From NCBI GenBank assembly GCA_040384265.1, contig JAZKJM010000001.1:124001-188000 (forward strand): 64,000 nt of DNA, read 5' to 3'. Origin of the DNA: Pseudomonadota bacterium (GTDB lineage Bacteria; Pseudomonadota; Alphaproteobacteria; Rickettsiales; UBA3002). Shown piece by piece: positions 19,543-27,868 of this stretch; position 1 is the first letter of the stretch, and every line of letters begins with the position of its first letter. Both the position numbers and the translations under genes were made by a program. The notes beneath the pieces are model-generated. The model saw nothing but the letters and a program-made list of their open reading frames with translations. It was not told the origin of the DNA and made no database searches.

Positions 19543-20652
19543 CTACTTGGCCCAGCCGCTGGCACGAGGCCCATCCAGTCCACGCAATGCGACAGGAGTG
19601 CGCGCGGATGACAAGGCCTCGAAAGGCGCTTCGTAGGCCAGATCCAGATAGCTCTTTTCCGAAAAACGCGCAGCGACCTTAGGTGGCGTAACGCCCAGCA
19701 CTTTCTGCGTCGCTTCATCCGTCACATACGCCGCGTTGCCCGATATCAGGTATTGGGCCGCCTCCCGCTTGCTAATTGGCCCCTGCGCCGCACCGAGCTT
19801 CGTCAACACGCCCAGCACCTCTTCCGTCTTCGCCAGCGCTTTATTGGGCTGCGCAGTGCCGAGCAGTTCCTTGGCTTTTCCGGCTTCCTTCTCCGCATCA
19901 CCCAAGCGGTTTTCTGCGATATGAATCGCCGCCAACAGCAGATGCGGCTCGGCAAGTTTCGCCGGTGTCCAGAACGGCACATCCGGCTTTTGCTGGTTAT
20001 CCGCTAACCGCGTATCGAGCGCCTTGCGCGCATATTCCGTCGCTTGGCTGGTCATGCCCAGCGCCAGGGCCACTTCGCCATGGTTCAAATAACTGGTCGC
20101 CAGTCGCGGATCCTTGGCCGCTTCCCGCGCCGACCGAACCATCGAGCTCAGTTCATCCGCCTTGCCCGGCTGCGCCGACGCGACGTAAAACCGCACCATG
20201 GAGCTATCGAGCGCCTGTACATAGGCGTTGGCGGCGGGCTCTTTTACCGACATCCCCGCCTTGCGCGCGTCATAGAAATGTTCCTCGCCGCTGGCAAAAT
20301 CACCCAACGCGGTGTGGGATTCCCCCAGCATGCCGTGCGCTTTGGAAAGGCTTAAGCCCGGATGCTGCGCACCCGCCACGCGCGTTGCCTCGGGCAATGC
20401 CACCGCACCCGCTGCCAGCGCGCGCGCCTGCTCGGCATATCCCAGCGCATCGTCCATCTTGCCCGCATGGAAGCTGCTGAAACTTTGCTGGTAGCGCGCC
20501 TGCGATTGGAAATTCAGCGACGCCGCCGTATCCGGCGCGCTCTTCGCGGCATCGAATATCTCACCAGCGATGCGGATCGAGCCCGCGTAATCCATTTTGC
20601 CATGCGCCGTGTAGGCGTCTTTCATCATTTTCTGGAATTGGGTGCTGTCCAT
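19543..20652 (-). CDS. hypothetical TPR-like helical repeat protein
   Basis: About 369 residues from the start MDSTQFQKMMKDAY, which has AAGGA at a good distance. Repeated helix pairs with TPR-like spacing are visible (MDDALGYAEQARALA; GDFASGEEHFYDARKAG; MTSQATEYARKALDTR; RLGDAEKEAGKAKELL). This suggests a cytoplasmic scaffold of about four to six repeats. No signal peptide and no catalytic motif. Its stop is 3 bp from the stop of the convergent CinA-type gene. Confidence 0.7.
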   Translation of the reverse strand: MDSTQFQKMMKDAYTAHGKMDYAGSIRIAGEIFDAAKSAPDTAASLNFQSQARYQQSFSSFHAGKMDDALGYAEQARALAAGAVALPEATRVAGAQHPGLSLSKAHGMLGESHTALGDFASGEEHFYDARKAGMSVKEPAANAYVQALDSSMVRFYVASAQPGKADELSSMVRSAREAAKDPRLATSYLNHGEVALALGMTSQATEYARKALDTRLADNQQKPDVPFWTPAKLAEPHLLLAAIHIAENRLGDAEKEAGKAKELLGTAQPNKALAKTEEVLGVLTKLGAAQGPISKREAAQYLISGNAAYVTDEATQKVLGVTPPKVAARFSEKSYLDLAYEAPFEALSSARTPVALRGLDGPRASGWAK

Positions 20653-20821
20653 CGCTGTCATCCTTGCGCTGCCGTGGTTTTCGTTGCGAACCGTTATACT
20701 ACACATACAACCACTAACAAAGCGTTAATTAACCTTAACGCATGCGCCGGGCGACGCAGCAGGTTTCACCAAGCCCTTGCAAACCCAAGCTTTCCACAGA
20801 ATGCTGTGACCCATCCACCCC

Positions 20822-20852
20822 TTGCAATTCCCCCGCCCGCCCGCTACGAGGG
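20822..20852 (+). promoter_or_regulatory. probable promoter of tRNA-Leu
   Basis: TTGCAA at 20822-20827 and TACGAG after a 17-bp C-rich spacer, about 20 bp before the mature tRNA. The spacing fits a sigma-70-type promoter, though the -10 hexamer is poor. Confidence 0.4.
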
Positions 20853-20868
20853 AAACCCTACCCAATGT

Positions 20869-20955
20869 GCTCGCGTGGCGGAACTGGTAGACGCGCCGGA
20901 CTTAAAATCCGTTTCGAGTAATCGAGTGCCGGTTCGATTCCGGCCGCGAGCACCA
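20869..20955 (+). tRNA. tRNA-Leu (anticodon TAA)
   Basis: An 87-nt class II tRNA: acceptor GCTCGCG with CGCGAGC, D-arm with GGTAGACGC, anticodon loop CTTAAAA (TAA), a long variable arm (TTTCGAGTAATCGAGT), T-loop GGTTCGATTCC, discriminator A and encoded CCA. Confidence 0.95.
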
Positions 20956-21077
20956 CCCTTCGCTCCTTGCGGGCTTCGGGTGGCTTACGCCTCGGAGCGT
21001 ACGCGGTAGAGGCGTAAGACGCACAAAAACGCATCTTGGGCGAAGGAGTGTCGCCCGAAGCTTTAGCGAAGGGGGAC
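20956..21077. repeat. post-tRNA dispersed repeat, copy 2
   Basis: Immediately follows tRNA-Leu. It contains GGGCTTCGGGTGGC, TACGCCTCGG with GAGGCGTAAG, and GGCGAAGGAGTGTCGCCCGA, then AGCGAAGGGGGAC. These are the same sequence blocks as in the repeat at 15905-16050, in opposite orientation. Non-coding and inverted-repeat rich. Confidence 0.6.
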
Positions 21078-21086
21078 CCGGCAATC

Positions 21087-21185
21087 ATGTATCATGTTTA
21101 CTTGATTCGCAGCATGTCGTTTCCTGATAGAACCTATATCGGTTACTCGGAAGATTTAAAACAACGCATAACCTCCCATCAATAG
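21087..21185 (+). pseudogene. truncated GIY-YIG nuclease fragment
   Basis: A 32-codon frame MYHVYLIRSMSFPDRTYIGY then SEDLKQRITSHQ followed by TAG. The VYLI...TYIGYSEDLKQR pattern is the N-terminal GIY-YIG signature (VYxx/YIGxTxDLxxR). Full family members run about 80-100 residues and carry a catalytic arginine and glutamate further on. Here the frame stops right after the first helix, so it is a remnant. It sits directly after the post-tRNA repeat. Confidence 0.75.
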
Positions 21186-21262
21186 ACAAACATAAACCTT
21201 CATGCAATTGTCACACAAAAATAGTGAGTTACATGATATATTGAGCGGCATAGGGGAAATTT

Positions 21263-22015
21263 ATGGTGCCAGATGTCGCAAAATCCGGGTTTAGTGAGGA
21301 TACAAAAAAGCTTGCTGAAAAAATTGTGAGCTACGAAACTCGTGAAAAAGGAGCAATGGGCAATCTATTTGCTTTTGAAGCGCGGGATGGCTTTTGGTCG
21401 AAACTGGCAAAAACGTTGGGTCCCCTGGCTTCTACACTTGTCGGAGGATTAGCAACGTTTACGGCAGTCAGTAGCCTAGTCGCTGGACCAGTTGGGTTAG
21501 TTGTTGCGGGTGTAGCAGCAGCGGCAATTGGACTAGTTTCAGGAGGCATCAACCGCGCCGTCAACGAAAGTATATTTTCAGATTTGCATGATTCTCATAA
21601 AGGCAATCTGGGGAAGTTTGGACATTATCTAGGAATTGGATTGGTTGGAGGAGTGGTCGGTGGAGTTACAAACGCTTTCTTACCTGGTTTAGGTACGGTG
21701 GCTAGCAGTGCCGCTGCTTTGCTATCAATGAACGTGGTTAATCCGTTGGTAGAAGTTTTGACCAATAAAGCTATTGTATCAGGATTTGGCGATCAACAAC
21801 TACGCAGAGAAAGTGCGGAAGCCAAAGAAATTGCCCAACAAGCCATACAATCTGGCCAATCGGTTGAACAGTTGTTAGGCCAAGGCAAGCCCGTCACACG
21901 TGAGTCAAATTACACTTCGTCGGAAGCTCCTGAGCAAACCTCAGAAAAAAGTCGCAATTTCACACAAATGATTGAGCAGCAACGTACAAATTCGCAAAAT
22001 CTCTCGATTGCTTAA
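21263..22015 (+). CDS. hypothetical glycine-rich membrane protein
   Basis: A 250-residue protein with a hydrophobic, Gly/Ala-rich centre: STLVGGLATFTAVSSLVAGP, VGLVVAGVAAAAIGLVSGG and GIGLVGGVVGGVTNAFLPGL, probably two or three helical hairpins. It is flanked by a polar N-terminus and a Gln/Ser-rich C-terminal tail. A+T content is clearly above that of its neighbours. With the GIY-YIG fragment next to tRNA-Leu this suggests acquired DNA. Glycine-zipper-like architecture is seen but no family is recognised. Confidence 0.6.
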   Translation: MVPDVAKSGFSEDTKKLAEKIVSYETREKGAMGNLFAFEARDGFWSKLAKTLGPLASTLVGGLATFTAVSSLVAGPVGLVVAGVAAAAIGLVSGGINRAVNESIFSDLHDSHKGNLGKFGHYLGIGLVGGVVGGVTNAFLPGLGTVASSAAALLSMNVVNPLVEVLTNKAIVSGFGDQQLRRESAEAKEIAQQAIQSGQSVEQLLGQGKPVTRESNYTSSEAPEQTSEKSRNFTQMIEQQRTNSQNLSIA

Positions 22016-22125
22016 GCGGCTTTTTTAAATATCGCGCCCCACTTTTGAATTATCTCCATAAACTCCAAAACCCGGTTCAAAGTCTCTCCGCGCTGGTGCA
22101 CCACCTTTTCTTGAAGCCCACCCAC

Positions 22126-22169
22126 AAAAAAAGCCCTGACGCACCGTTTTTCGGCACGTCAGGGCTTTT
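22126..22169 (-). terminator. rho-independent terminator downstream of mlaC
   Basis: A 13-bp perfect stem (AAAAGCCCTGACG at 22129-22141 with CGTCAGGGCTTTT at 22157-22169), followed on the minus strand by T residues. It ends the mlaA-mlaC transcript. Confidence 0.9.
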
Positions 22170-22180
22170 GCGTTTAGCGG

Positions 22181-22825
22181 CTATTTGTGGGTGGTCAGTT
22201 CGGTCAGTTTGGCGATGACGCCGTCGATGCCGTTTTTGCTGGCCAGGGCGTTGAATTCCTGACGGTGCGTGGCGAGCAGGCTGACGCCTTCGATGTTGAT
22301 GTCGATGATCTTATACTGGTCGCCTTTGGGGCGCAGCAGGTAGTTCACTTTCACCGCCGGCTCGGTGCCGCTTTGTACGATGAGAGTCTGCGCGGTGACA
22401 GTGCCATCCGTGCCATCCTTGACGCCGGTGATTTTGATTTCCTTCACCAGCGTGCCCGAATCCTCATCGAATTTCGAGATGTAGGTTTCGGTCAGGTAGG
22501 TGCGGTAGAGCTCGGTGTATTTAGCTTTCTGCTCCGGCGTCGCGGTTTTCCACGCGGTGCCGAGCACGAATTTGGCAATCCAGTCGGTATCCACCACTTC
22601 GACAAACAGGCTGCGCAGCGCGGCCTGGCGGGCGGCGAAGGGCTTTTTATCGTCTTTCAGCACGGCTAAAACGCGGGTGCCCATGCCTTCGATGAAGGCT
22701 TCTTTGCTGCTGGCAGCTGGCGCGACTTGGGCGGCAGGAGCAGCATCCGCCGCAAAGCTGGCGGTGCCCGATAGTTGCAGCAGGGCGGTGAAAGCGAGCG
22801 TTAAAGCGGTAGTGCGTAATGTCAT
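22181..22825 (-). CDS. mlaC: MlaC/Ttg2D-type phospholipid-binding protein
   Basis: Periplasmic carrier that ferries phospholipids between the outer-membrane MlaA complex and the inner-membrane MlaFEDB transporter. It has 214 residues with a signal peptide ending ASFA. The mature chain shows the family pattern FVEVVDTDWIAKFVLGTAWK, TELYRTYLTETYISKF, and the strand QYKIIDINIEGVSLLATHRQ near the C-terminus. It follows mlaA by 22 bp. The alanine- and proline-rich linker after the signal peptide is usual in alphaproteobacteria. Confidence 0.93.
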   Translation of the reverse strand: MTLRTTALTLAFTALLQLSGTASFAADAAPAAQVAPAASSKEAFIEGMGTRVLAVLKDDKKPFAARQAALRSLFVEVVDTDWIAKFVLGTAWKTATPEQKAKYTELYRTYLTETYISKFDEDSGTLVKEIKITGVKDGTDGTVTAQTLIVQSGTEPAVKVNYLLRPKGDQYKIIDINIEGVSLLATHRQEFNALASKNGIDGVIAKLTELTTHK

Positions 22826-22847
22826 CGGTCGTCTCCTTGGGGTTATA

Positions 22848-23654
22848 TTATTCGTCGAGTTTTTTAGTGGTTCCGTCGCGCGAGGTGAAGGTCTTATTCT
22901 GTAAATAGGCGCTGCGCATAGCAATATAGGGTTCGAGGGCATTACCATACATTTCATCCAGCAGCACGGCATTTTGGTCACGCAAATCGATGACTTCGAG
23001 CACGGTCAGCTCGGTATCGATCGGCGTCAGGGTGATGTAGGTGAACGGGTTCATCGCGAAATCGACCACGCCACCCACCGCGTCGCGCGGGTTGGAGGGG
23101 CCCAGCAGCGGCACCATGAGGTAGGGCCCGCTTTCCACGCCATAGCTATCCAGCGTGTCGCCGAAGGAGTTTTTATGCGGCGGCAAATGGGCGACATGGC
23201 CCGCGAAATCATAGAGGCCCGCGACGCCGAAGGTGGAGTTGATGAGGAATCGCCAGAAGGAGGAAAACGCCTTCTGCGGATCGAGCTGGAGGACGCCGTT
23301 GATGAAGTTCACCGGCTCGCCGAGATTCTGGAAAAAATTCCCGACACCCTCGCGCACGGTTTCAGGAAAAATCCAGTGATACCCGCTGGCGACGGGCTTG
23401 AGCACGTAGCTATCGGCCGCTTTGTTGAAACCGAAGACGGGGCGGTTAAAACCTTCCCATGGGTCATCCACCGGCGCAGCTTCGACCGTGGGGATGACGA
23501 TGTTCAGCTCGTCGTCTTCCTCAGGCGCAACGGGTTGGGCGGGCTCGCCTGGGCTGGCCTGCGTGATCACACCGGGGGCGGGAAGATCGGTCGCCTGCGC
23601 GGCCGATGCCAGCAAAAACACCAGCAATAACGCCGTATGGGGAAGGAGTTTCAT
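22848..23654 (-). CDS. mlaA: MlaA/VacJ-family outer-membrane lipid asymmetry protein
   Basis: Removes misplaced phospholipids from the outer leaflet of the outer membrane. The 268 residues contain the family blocks DPWEGFNRPVFGFNKAAD, VREGVGNFFQNLGEPVNFIN, FLINSTFGVAGLYDFAGH, FGDTLDSYGVESGPYLMVPL and the C-terminal YIAMRSAYLQ. The N-terminus is a signal peptide (LLLVFLLASAAQA) with no cysteine at the expected lipobox, so unlike E. coli MlaA it looks secreted rather than lipid-anchored. An acidic proline-rich linker precedes the domain. It forms an operon with mlaC. Confidence 0.93.
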   Translation of the reverse strand: MKLLPHTALLLVFLLASAAQATDLPAPGVITQASPGEPAQPVAPEEDDELNIVIPTVEAAPVDDPWEGFNRPVFGFNKAADSYVLKPVASGYHWIFPETVREGVGNFFQNLGEPVNFINGVLQLDPQKAFSSFWRFLINSTFGVAGLYDFAGHVAHLPPHKNSFGDTLDSYGVESGPYLMVPLLGPSNPRDAVGGVVDFAMNPFTYITLTPIDTELTVLEVIDLRDQNAVLLDEMYGNALEPYIAMRSAYLQNKTFTSRDGTTKKLDE

Positions 23655-23709
23655 CCGGTTTGCTTACACAAAATTCCGCACATGCGCTAAAAAAGAATCG
23701 GCATGGGGC

Positions 23710-24600
23710 TTATTTTGTGGGTGCCGGTGCGGGGCTGAGTGCTGACGGGGCGTTCGGGCTGAGGGCCGATTTTTTGCGGCGCTCGGCCAGTTCCTGGGTC
23801 ACATCCCGGGCGCGTTTGGGACTCATATTGGCGAGCACCGGTGCCACTTTGCGCTCGGACATCTTGGCGATGACCTCCAGCAGAATCGGCATATCCAGCT
23901 CGTTGAAAATGGCGGCGGCTTCGTCAGGCTTCATGCTTTCATAGATTTTGACGAGGCTCTTAATCTGCACATCCTGCTTCTCGTTATATTGCGCGACCAC
24001 TTTGCCAAGCTCGGTTTCGAGCGATTTCATTTCGCCGATTTTGTCGTTGATGCGCTTTTCGGTCGCCTCCAGCACCTTGGCTTTGAGGTCGATTTCCTTG
24101 TCGCGCTGGTCCAGCTCGTCGCGGCGTTTGGCGAGGTTCTGCAGCAAATCCAGCTCGGTCTGCGTGTAGACGGGCTGGGAATCCTTCGCCTTCATCGCCT
24201 CGATTTCTTTGACGGTGGTTTTTCCGGTGCCGAAGGTGGTTTCTTCCTTGGGCGGCTTGGCGCCGGCATCGCCGTGACCACCGCCCTCTTTGGCGGCCCC
24301 ATCCTCTTTGGCGGCGTCGCCTTGATGCTTCACGGCTTCGCTGATTTTTTCTTCGACGGGCTTGGCATCCGCCGCTTTTTCAGCGGGTTTTGCCGCGTCT
24401 TTGGGGGCATCCTTGGCGGCGTCACCATGGGCGGGTTCTTTTTTATCTTCGGCCTGCGCGTCGCTGATGCCGTAAATCTCGCGCAGGTGGCGGCTGCCCA
24501 GATACAGCTCGTTCACCTTGATGACGAACAGCAGCGACAGCATCGTCACCGTGATCGGGAGAAGCCGGAACGTGCGGCGGCGTTGCGTGCGTTGTGCCAT
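23710..24600 (-). CDS. motE: MotE-like flagellar protein with MgtE N-terminal-type domain
   Basis: A 296-residue protein: a basic N-terminus, one membrane helix (LLPITVTMLSLLFVIKV), a long Ala/Lys/Glu-rich linker, a coiled coil (RRDELDQRDKEIDLKAKVLE), then an MgtE-N-like helical domain (IYESMKPDEAAAIFNELD and MSPKRARDVTQELA). This is the layout of MotE, the periplasmic chaperone of the motility protein MotC in rhizobia. Downstream of fliM and a DUF6468 gene, it fits a flagellar-motor role. The linker is unusually long and low in complexity. Confidence 0.8.
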   Translation of the reverse strand: MAQRTQRRRTFRLLPITVTMLSLLFVIKVNELYLGSRHLREIYGISDAQAEDKKEPAHGDAAKDAPKDAAKPAEKAADAKPVEEKISEAVKHQGDAAKEDGAAKEGGGHGDAGAKPPKEETTFGTGKTTVKEIEAMKAKDSQPVYTQTELDLLQNLAKRRDELDQRDKEIDLKAKVLEATEKRINDKIGEMKSLETELGKVVAQYNEKQDVQIKSLVKIYESMKPDEAAAIFNELDMPILLEVIAKMSERKVAPVLANMSPKRARDVTQELAERRKKSALSPNAPSALSPAPAPTK

Positions 24601-24614
24601 GGTGCGTCCCTGCC

Positions 24615-25157
24615 CTATTCGCCTGAGTTCTTGTTGCCGAGCATGGTGATAAGCTCCTGCTCCGCCCGCGAGCGCATGCGCAGTGGCCGGCGGCCGCTGG
24701 TGGTCGCGTTATCCGTGATGTCGGTGATTTGCGCGGTCTGCTGCGGCGCAGCGGCGCTGCGCGGTTGTGCCGGTTCTGCGTGCGCGCGTGCTGGCTGGGG
24801 CTGGGCAGCAGCCACCGGCTCCGAACGCGCCGGACGGGCGGGCGTGCTATCCACCTTGCCGGTGAGCTTGTTGCCTTTTTCGATCATGTATTGCAGGTCA
24901 TCCGCGAGATAGTTCGCGCGGTCGATCTTGTGCTGGATATTTTCGCTGATGCGGTTGGTCGCAGCGTGGATTTCGGTGATGCTCTGCGTCGCCCGCGTGG
25001 TTGATTCATCAAACTCGCGGATGATGCGCGCGAGCTCGGATTTACTGTCCTGCAGCACGCGGATGCGGCTGTTGAGCTTGAGGCAATAGATAATGGTGGC
25101 GAGCAACAGCCCGGCCATCATCGCGTTCAAAATGAGAGAGAGGATTTCGTTTTGCAT
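24615..25157 (-). CDS. DUF6468-type flagellar-cluster protein
   Basis: A 180-residue protein with one N-terminal membrane helix (LILNAMMAGLLLATIIYCLKL), a helical segment (KSELARIIREFDESTTRATQ, then a basic-acidic coiled coil) and a disordered Ala/Pro/Gln-rich C-terminal region with the conserved end SRAEQELITMLG. This matches a protein family regularly found between fliM and motE in alphaproteobacteria. Its ATG overlaps the fliM stop (TGATG). Its molecular role is not established. Confidence 0.8.
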   Translation of the reverse strand: MQNEILSLILNAMMAGLLLATIIYCLKLNSRIRVLQDSKSELARIIREFDESTTRATQSITEIHAATNRISENIQHKIDRANYLADDLQYMIEKGNKLTGKVDSTPARPARSEPVAAAQPQPARAHAEPAQPRSAAAPQQTAQITDITDNATTSGRRPLRMRSRAEQELITMLGNKNSGE

Positions 25158-26245
25158 CAGAACGCTCCTTGTTCGCGCAGCAATTCCTTGAACTCGCGGA
25201 TGTCTTCGTTGATCGCGATGGCGATTTTATCGCCGACACGGCCGACCTGCCCGGTGGTGACCGGAATGCCGCCGCATTTGATTTGCACCGGATCTTCCGG
25301 CGACACATCGAGCAAAATGGTGGAACCGATTTTGAGATCGACCACTTCGCCGAGCGAGATTTTGCGTTCATCCAGCACCACTTCCAGCTCGATCTCCGCC
25401 TGCCCCACCTCGTGGCCGAGATGGCGCTCCCATACCGAATCCTGGCCGAATTTTTCGCCCATAAACAGCTGCACCAGCAAGTCACGGATGGGCTCCAGCG
25501 TCGCGTGCGGCATCAGGATTTCGATGATGCCGCCGCGCTCTTCCATATCCACCCGCAGGCGCACCAGCAGCACCGGGCTGTTGGGCCGGGTGATCTGCGC
25601 GAAACGCGGGTTGCTCTCGATCCGGTCGAAGTGGAACGACACGGGGCTGAGCGGGTCGAACGAGGAACTCATATCCGCAAGCACGATATCCGCCATTTTT
25701 TTGACGATATCCTGCTCGATGGTGGTGTAGGGGCGGCCCTCGACGCGGGTGGGCTTGGCGGTGCGGCGGCCACCCAGAAGAATATCCACCGTCGAATAAA
25801 TCTGCGCTGAATCAATCGTGATGATGCCGAAATTCTCCCATTCCACCGCGCGGTAAACCACCAGCAGCGCGGGCAACGGAATGGAATTCAGGTAATCATC
25901 GAACCGCATCGAGACCATGGAATCAATCGACACATCGACGTTATCGGACGTGAAATTGCGGAAGGACGAGGACAGCATGCGCACGAGGCGGTCGAACACC
26001 ACCTCCAACATTGGCAGTTTTTCGTAGGCCATCATCGAACGGTCGAGAATGGCGTAGATGCCGGAATTGCGATCCACCTCGTTGGCGGCGTTATCGAAAC
26101 CCAGCAACAGGTCGATCTCGTCCTGGTTCAGGACGCGGGCGGGCTCATCTGCTTTTGTTTGCGCTTCCACCGCACCGCTGGCCTCGGCGGCCATGGCGCG
26201 CTCCCACTCAGCGGCGGCGGCTTCTTCTTCGCTTGGTTCTGCCAT
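25157..26245 (-). CDS. fliM: flagellar motor switch protein FliM
   Basis: C-ring component that binds CheY-P and switches rotation. The 362 residues show a variable acidic N-terminus with LNQDEIDLLLGF (the CheY-binding-type element seen in FliM). The middle domain has SMVSMRFDDYLNSIPLPAL and VDILLGGRRTAKPTRVEGR, and the C-terminal SpoA/FliN-like domain includes EIELEVVLDERKISLGEVVD and GRVGDKIAIAI. A sigma-54-type promoter lies upstream at 26312-26327. Confidence 0.95.
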   Translation of the reverse strand: MAEPSEEEAAAAEWERAMAAEASGAVEAQTKADEPARVLNQDEIDLLLGFDNAANEVDRNSGIYAILDRSMMAYEKLPMLEVVFDRLVRMLSSSFRNFTSDNVDVSIDSMVSMRFDDYLNSIPLPALLVVYRAVEWENFGIITIDSAQIYSTVDILLGGRRTAKPTRVEGRPYTTIEQDIVKKMADIVLADMSSSFDPLSPVSFHFDRIESNPRFAQITRPNSPVLLVRLRVDMEERGGIIEILMPHATLEPIRDLLVQLFMGEKFGQDSVWERHLGHEVGQAEIELEVVLDERKISLGEVVDLKIGSTILLDVSPEDPVQIKCGGIPVTTGQVGRVGDKIAIAINEDIREFKELLREQGAF

Positions 26246-26311
26246 TTGGTTATGCCCCTAAACTCTGGTATCAGCCATCCGTGCGGTTCCCTGGGGTTCC
26301 ACCTTAATAAC

Positions 26312-26327
26312 TGCAATTATCCTGCCA
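26312..26327 (-). promoter_or_regulatory. sigma-54-type promoter of fliM
   Basis: Minus-strand TGGCAGGATAATTGCA matches the RpoN consensus TGGCAC-N5-TTGCW with GG and GC separated by exactly 10 bp. The predicted start is about 57 bp before the fliM ATG. Class II flagellar promoters of this type are known in Caulobacter. Enhancer sites were not identified. Confidence 0.8.
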
Positions 26328-26380
26328 GAGCACACCATGTCGGTTGAGGTCGATGCGTGAACCGCATTCTAACGTCGTTG

Positions 26381-26953
26381 CTATTGTACGATAATCTCAC
26401 CGAAAAGTATATCCTTCACTAGCCCCTCTTCGATGGTGCCGTTCAGGCGTGAAATCAGCTCGGTGCGCAGGTGATAAATCCCCGCCGATCCCTGAATATC
26501 CGCCGGACGCAATTCGCGCAGGTAGGTGTTGAAGGTATCCTGAATACGCGGTTTGTTCGCATCCATCACCAGCACGGCGGCCTGGTCGCGCAGCTGCAGC
26601 GTCACCGACATTTTGAGGAAGCTGACGCGCGACGTGGTCGAGTTCAGGTTAACAAGGAACTGCGGCAATTCGTAATACACAGGCTTGGCCGCTTCCGCTG
26701 CGGCAGCTTCTTTCGCGGCGGTTTCTTCGGGCGAATCTTTATGTTCGCCACCACCACCGAGCACGCCCGAAAAGAACAGCCCGCCACCAATCGCCAGCAA
26801 CGCAACCACGCCACCGACGATGAAAATCAGCTTCTTCTTGCCTTTCTTCTGGCCTTCGCCTTCGGCAGCGTCGCCATGCTCGCCATCAGCCGGTTTTTTC
26901 TCGGATTCGTCGTGCGATTCACCGCCCGCGTCCTTGTTGCTCTTTTTCGACAT
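26381..26953 (-). CDS. fliL: flagellar basal body-associated protein FliL
   Basis: Inner-membrane protein that surrounds the stator units. The 190 residues have a charged cytoplasmic N-terminus (KSNKDAGGESHDESEKKPAD), one membrane helix (LIFIVGGVVALLAIGGGLFF) and a periplasmic stomatin-like domain with YYELPQFLVNLNS, FLKMSVTLQLRD and the C-terminal LVKDILFGEIIVQ. The long charged N-terminus is longer than in E. coli. It is transcribed divergently from flgF. Confidence 0.92.
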   Translation of the reverse strand: MSKKSNKDAGGESHDESEKKPADGEHGDAAEGEGQKKGKKKLIFIVGGVVALLAIGGGLFFSGVLGGGGEHKDSPEETAAKEAAAAEAAKPVYYELPQFLVNLNSTTSRVSFLKMSVTLQLRDQAAVLVMDANKPRIQDTFNTYLRELRPADIQGSAGIYHLRTELISRLNGTIEEGLVKDILFGEIIVQ

Positions 26954-27060
26954 ACGCGTCCCTCGTCAGTGTTTCCTCACTTGTAGCGACGCCATAGCAC
27001 AAGTCAACAGGCGAGCGGCGCAGCAGTGCGAACCTATACAATCCGCCGTTTTTTAACGTT

Positions 27061-27077
27061 TGGCACAGTTCATGCTT
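27061..27077 (+). promoter_or_regulatory. sigma-54-type promoter of the flgF operon
   Basis: TGGCACAGTTCATGCTT has GG (27062-27063) and GC (27074-27075) separated by 10 bp, matching RpoN -24/-12 spacing. The transcription start would lie near 27086, about 33 bp before the flgF ATG. Confidence 0.75.
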
Positions 27078-27118
27078 AACTTAGCCATATCACAGGCCAG
27101 CCGCCACGGAGCAATGCG

Positions 27119-27838
27119 ATGGATAACAGTATTTATATCACCCTCTCGCGCCAGAACGCCTTGTTCCGCGATCTCGAAGTCTCGTCAGGCAACATCGCCA
27201 ACGCGGCGACGCCGGGATATAATGCGCAGAAGCTCCTGTTCAGCGATTACCTCGTGAAAGACAACAAAACCAAGGATGCGTACGCCAACGATATCAGCAC
27301 CTACCGCGACACCGCCAAGGGCCCGCTTAAAATGACGGATAACCCGTTGGATGCCGCGATCCAGGGCACCGGCTATTTCCAGGTGGAAACGCCTTCCGGC
27401 ACGCGCTACACGAAAACCGGTAATTTCCAGGTGGATGCCGAAGGCACCCTGATGACCGCCCAGGGCTACCCTGTGCTGGGCAACGATGCGGGCCGCATCA
27501 CCATCCCCGATACGGCACGGCGCGTGACCATCAACGGCACCGGCCAGATCACGGCGGATGGCACGGATATCGGCCAGCTCGGCGTGGTCGAGTTCAAGAA
27601 CGAACAGGCGATGAAACGCGCCGGCGACACGCTCTATTCCGCACAGGAACAGCCAACCCCTTCGGACACGTCGCGCGTGGTGCAAGGCGCGCTGGAAGGC
27701 TCCAACGTCAACGCCGTCGCCGAACTGGTGCGCGTGCAGGAGATTTCGCGCTCGGTCAGCAGCACCGCCAAATTTATCGAAAGCATGTACGACCTGCAAC
27801 GCAAAGTGTCGTCCGTCTACGCCAAAACATCCGCCTAA
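27119..27838 (+). CDS. flgF: flagellar basal-body rod protein FlgF
   Basis: Proximal rod protein, 239 residues. The N-terminal rod helix begins IYITLSRQNALFRDLEV and contains the conserved GNIANAATPGYNAQK. The central D1 region has LDAAIQGTGYFQVETPSGTR and YTKTGNFQVDAEGTL. The C-terminus has LEGSNVNAVAEL and a closing helix. Gene order flgF-flgG-flgA-flgH is that of alphaproteobacteria. A sigma-54-type promoter precedes it. Confidence 0.93.
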   Translation: MDNSIYITLSRQNALFRDLEVSSGNIANAATPGYNAQKLLFSDYLVKDNKTKDAYANDISTYRDTAKGPLKMTDNPLDAAIQGTGYFQVETPSGTRYTKTGNFQVDAEGTLMTAQGYPVLGNDAGRITIPDTARRVTINGTGQITADGTDIGQLGVVEFKNEQAMKRAGDTLYSAQEQPTPSDTSRVVQGALEGSNVNAVAELVRVQEISRSVSSTAKFIESMYDLQRKVSSVYAKTSA

Positions 27839-27868
27839 AAATAGAAAAAAAGGAACAAGGAGTACCCC

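Noticed and set aside
22011-22121. A short minus-strand frame just beyond the mlaC terminator
   Set aside because: About 37 codons with a protein-like look but no ribosome-binding site, after a strong terminator and overlapping the end of the 21263 gene; too weak to call.
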